Positions 62,481 to 64,000 of a stretch of 64,000 nt of DNA are shown piece by piece. A model generated the notes under the pieces. The model did not search any database. It had not been told where the DNA came from and worked only from the letters and a program-made list of their open reading frames with translations. Positions within the stretch are counted from its first letter, which is position 1. Every line of letters begins with the position of its first letter. Made by a program: the position numbers and the translations under genes. The DNA comes from Planococcus shenhongbingii (lineage in GTDB: Bacteria > Bacillota > Bacilli > Bacillales_A > Planococcaceae), in assembly GCF_030413635.1 (NCBI RefSeq), contig NZ_CP129235.1:3286001-3350000 (forward strand), given 5' to 3'.

Positions 62481-62931
62481 CAAGCTGTCAAGAAACTCTT
62501 GATAGCCTTTTCTCATTTCGCTCCAGGGCGGACGCTTTTCGCGGGGGGCGGCCTAAGCCTCCTCGCTCGCTGGCGCTCCCTGCGGGGTCTCAGGACTCGC
62601 CCTATTCCCGCAGAAGTCGCCGCCTTCCGCTGCATTCCGCTCTCTGTTGTCACTTTTAGAGACGCTCTAAAAGTGGGACGCTTTAAGAAATTCTTCTCTT
62701 GCTTATTCCTACTCTCCAGATATGGAGCCAACCAGCGGAGACGCCTGCGGGATAGCGAGACAGCCGAGACCCTGCAACGCCCTTTCATGTTTCGAAGCTA
62801 GCGAAGCGATACAGAAACAGGAGCGAAGCGACGAAGCGGCTTGGCGCTCGCCCGCGGCAAGCGCAGCTGGTTGGCGGAATATCGGTTAAGGAAGGATTAC
62901 TAATAGAAACTTTAACTTCCTCAACAAACTG
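62481..62931. repeat. GC-rich non-coding element, copy C (451 bp)
   Basis: Starts CAAGCTGTCAAGAAACTC and ends TTCCTCAACAAACTG. Its left hairpin is TCAAGA/TCTTGA where copy A has TCGAGA/TCTCGA, a paired substitution. The central hairpin is CACTTTTAGAG/CTCTAAAAGTG. The right arm includes the ACGCCCTTTCATGTTTCGAA insert shared with copy B plus a short extra GAAGCGATACAGAAACAGGA segment. Open frames here (e.g. 62499-62801) are not genes. Confidence 0.85.
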
Positions 62932-62964
62932 AAAAAACCTTCCCTTAATGGGAAGGCCTTTTTT
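62932..62964. terminator. Right terminator copy at element C, overlaps the MFS gene end
   Basis: Stem CCTTCCC/GGGAAGG with A6 and T-rich sides. On the minus strand the stop codon of the MFS transporter (62947-62945) lies in the loop, and its last codons form the first arm. Confidence 0.85.
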
Positions 62965-64000
62965 CAAACAGTTTAAACATCGAAAGATAAACAAATCCGC
63001 TCACAACAGATAAAGCAGCTAAAATGGCAAACGTCCAGCCGAAGCCAAACCAGGCAGTCATGGGAATTGAAATTGGCGCAATCATCCGTCCGATTGTATA
63101 GCGCATGCTTGCTGCCGCAAAATACTGCCCACGCTTATCTTCCGGAGCAAGTTTCGAGATAAAGCTCTGCTGCACCCCTACTACCATCAGCTCTGCTAAA
63201 GTGAAAATCGCCATCGCTCCCACAAACATCCAGAACCACGATGTCATCGGGAACAGAAGCATCGCCACAGCATATAGAATGGTCGATAGGAAAAAGACCC
63301 ATTTTTCAGGAAAGCTTGTCATCCAGCGAGTGACAATTACCGTAAATAAAGCAACCAGCAATCCATTTTCAGATAACAGGAAGCCAAAAGAAGTCTCTCC
63401 GGTAACCGTCCACTCCCTTCCCCAGAAAGAAGCAATTGTCTGTACATCAATGGTTTCTTTTAAATATACAGGAATAAGCAAGTCCAATTGCATGAACGTT
63501 TGTGCTGCCAGCACTCCCGCAATGACAAAAAGAAGAAACAGCCGATCTTTAAAAATCAACCCGTACTCTTTGAATTGCTTAGCGACTGCTCCTGTCCAGC
63601 CGATTGCTTCTGCTGTCTCCCATTTACCTTTTAATTCATGGGATAAAGTCTCGTTTGTGTAGAGCCTAAGAACGAGGCCAAGCAGCATAGAAATAACCGT
63701 AACAATCAGCAGCAGCTCAAAACGATAAGAGAAAAACAGCACCGCTCCGACCAAAGGCCCCACTACTACGGCAATATTCAACGTCGTATAAAAAATAGCG
63801 AATACATCGCTTCTGTATTTCTCCGGGATGACATCAGCAATCATCGCCTGGCTGGCTGGCCAGTAAAGCGAACTGCACATGCCCGCCAATGTAAAAGAGA
63901 TAAATCCAAGTTCAGGCGACTCCAGCCACGGGGAGTTAGCGAATGCAAACAGAAAAAAAGCCGCCCCTTGAGCAATTGACGCAAAAACGAGCATCGTGCG
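62945..64000 (-). CDS. MFS transporter, C-terminal ~350 residues (start beyond the window)
   Basis: The frame is open through base 64000 (Arg-Thr precede the Met at 63994), so this is a partial gene missing probably the first one to three helices. About ten transmembrane helices; PASQAMIADVIPEKYRSDVFAIFYTTLNIAVVVGPLVGA corresponds to the helix 4-5 drug:H+ antiporter region, and QQSFISKLAPEDKRGQYFAAAS is the equivalent in the second half, as in YfmO/MdtG-like multidrug transporters. Substrate unknown. Its last codons EKRPSH come from the terminator stem. Confidence 0.85.
   Translation of the reverse strand, partial: RTMLVFASIAQGAAFFLFAFANSPWLESPELGFISFTLAGMCSSLYWPASQAMIADVIPEKYRSDVFAIFYTTLNIAVVVGPLVGAVLFFSYRFELLLIVTVISMLLGLVLRLYTNETLSHELKGKWETAEAIGWTGAVAKQFKEYGLIFKDRLFLLFVIAGVLAAQTFMQLDLLIPVYLKETIDVQTIASFWGREWTVTGETSFGFLLSENGLLVALFTVIVTRWMTSFPEKWVFFLSTILYAVAMLLFPMTSWFWMFVGAMAIFTLAELMVVGVQQSFISKLAPEDKRGQYFAAASMRYTIGRMIAPISIPMTAWFGFGWTFAILAALSVVSGFVYLSMFKLFEKRPSH

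Noticed and set aside
62499..62801. Overlapping 91-100 codon frames on both strands inside element C
   Set aside because: Compositional by-products of the repeat; Arg-rich nonsense with no ribosome binding site.

Overview
The window looks like chromosomal DNA of a low-to-mid GC Gram-positive bacterium of the Bacillales, most likely a Planococcaceae member (Planococcus/Planomicrobium-like). This is inferred from Bacillus-type gene families and operons (LiaIHFSR, NsrR/Hmp, S-box metYX, YfiB/YfiC-like exporter, DcuS/DcuR-type two-component system beside a TctABC transporter), strong AGGAGG ribosome binding sites, TTG/GTG starts, and many bidirectional U-tract terminators. I see no rRNA, tRNA, CRISPR array, phage genes or transposase genes. 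Species assignment is inference.

Layout. 1-9.4 kb: 5' part of tryptophan 2,3-dioxygenase, a YusW-like lipoprotein, a tandem GNAT, a membrane acyltransferase, a heterodimeric ABC exporter, and a CopC-CopD-EamA operon. 9.5-18.9 kb: a PAS-GGDEF-EAL protein, a split ThrE-type exporter, an AdhB-like dehydrogenase, a secreted beta-propeller protein, AlaX and a lipid kinase. 18.9-24.1 kb: a lysine degradation operon (aldehyde dehydrogenase, lysine 6-dehydrogenase, glutaryl-CoA-type dehydrogenase) under a consensus CcpA cre site, divergent from a MerR-TipAS regulator that overlaps an overlooked 49-residue zinc-ribbon gene. 24.2-29.7 kb: sensor kinase/regulator plus the tripartite tricarboxylate transporter TctCBA. 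30-34.5 kb: TrhO, VOC protein, hydroxyacid dehydrogenase, DedA, phosphoesterase. 34.7-38.1 kb: a five-gene Lia-type cell-envelope stress operon. 38.2-41.2 kb: a second two-component system with a previously hidden 53-residue membrane protein gene between regulator and kinase. 41.3-50.8 kb: DMT transporters, an S-box-controlled metY-metX operon, a PlsY paralogue, PepT, and a V4R-STAS stressosome-like protein. 51.5-55.1 kb: a general-stress PNPOx-fold protein, NsrR and two tandem flavohaemoproteins. 55.2-61.1 kb: a ferric siderophore uptake locus (fused FecCD permease, binding protein, ATPase, two FhuF-like reductases) with two Fur-box-like sites between the divergent arms. 61-64 kb: a bacterial eRF1-like protein, a DUF3243 protein and an MFS transporter that runs off the window.

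The most unusual content is intergenic. Three copies of a 409-499 bp GC-rich non-coding element (29.7, 50.8 and 62.5 kb) each sit inside a rho-independent terminator, and that terminator is present at both ends of the element. The terminator sequence differs between loci but matches within a locus, which suggests insertion into terminators with duplication of the target. The element consists of two related arms in inverted orientation. A second family is a 123-bp unit of two hairpins, tandemly duplicated at 12.8 kb; a 66-bp relative at 51.4 kb keeps the flanks but has a different, still perfectly paired stem (covariation). Two intergenic arrays at 46.9 and 55.1 kb both have an exact 21-bp period but unrelated sequences.
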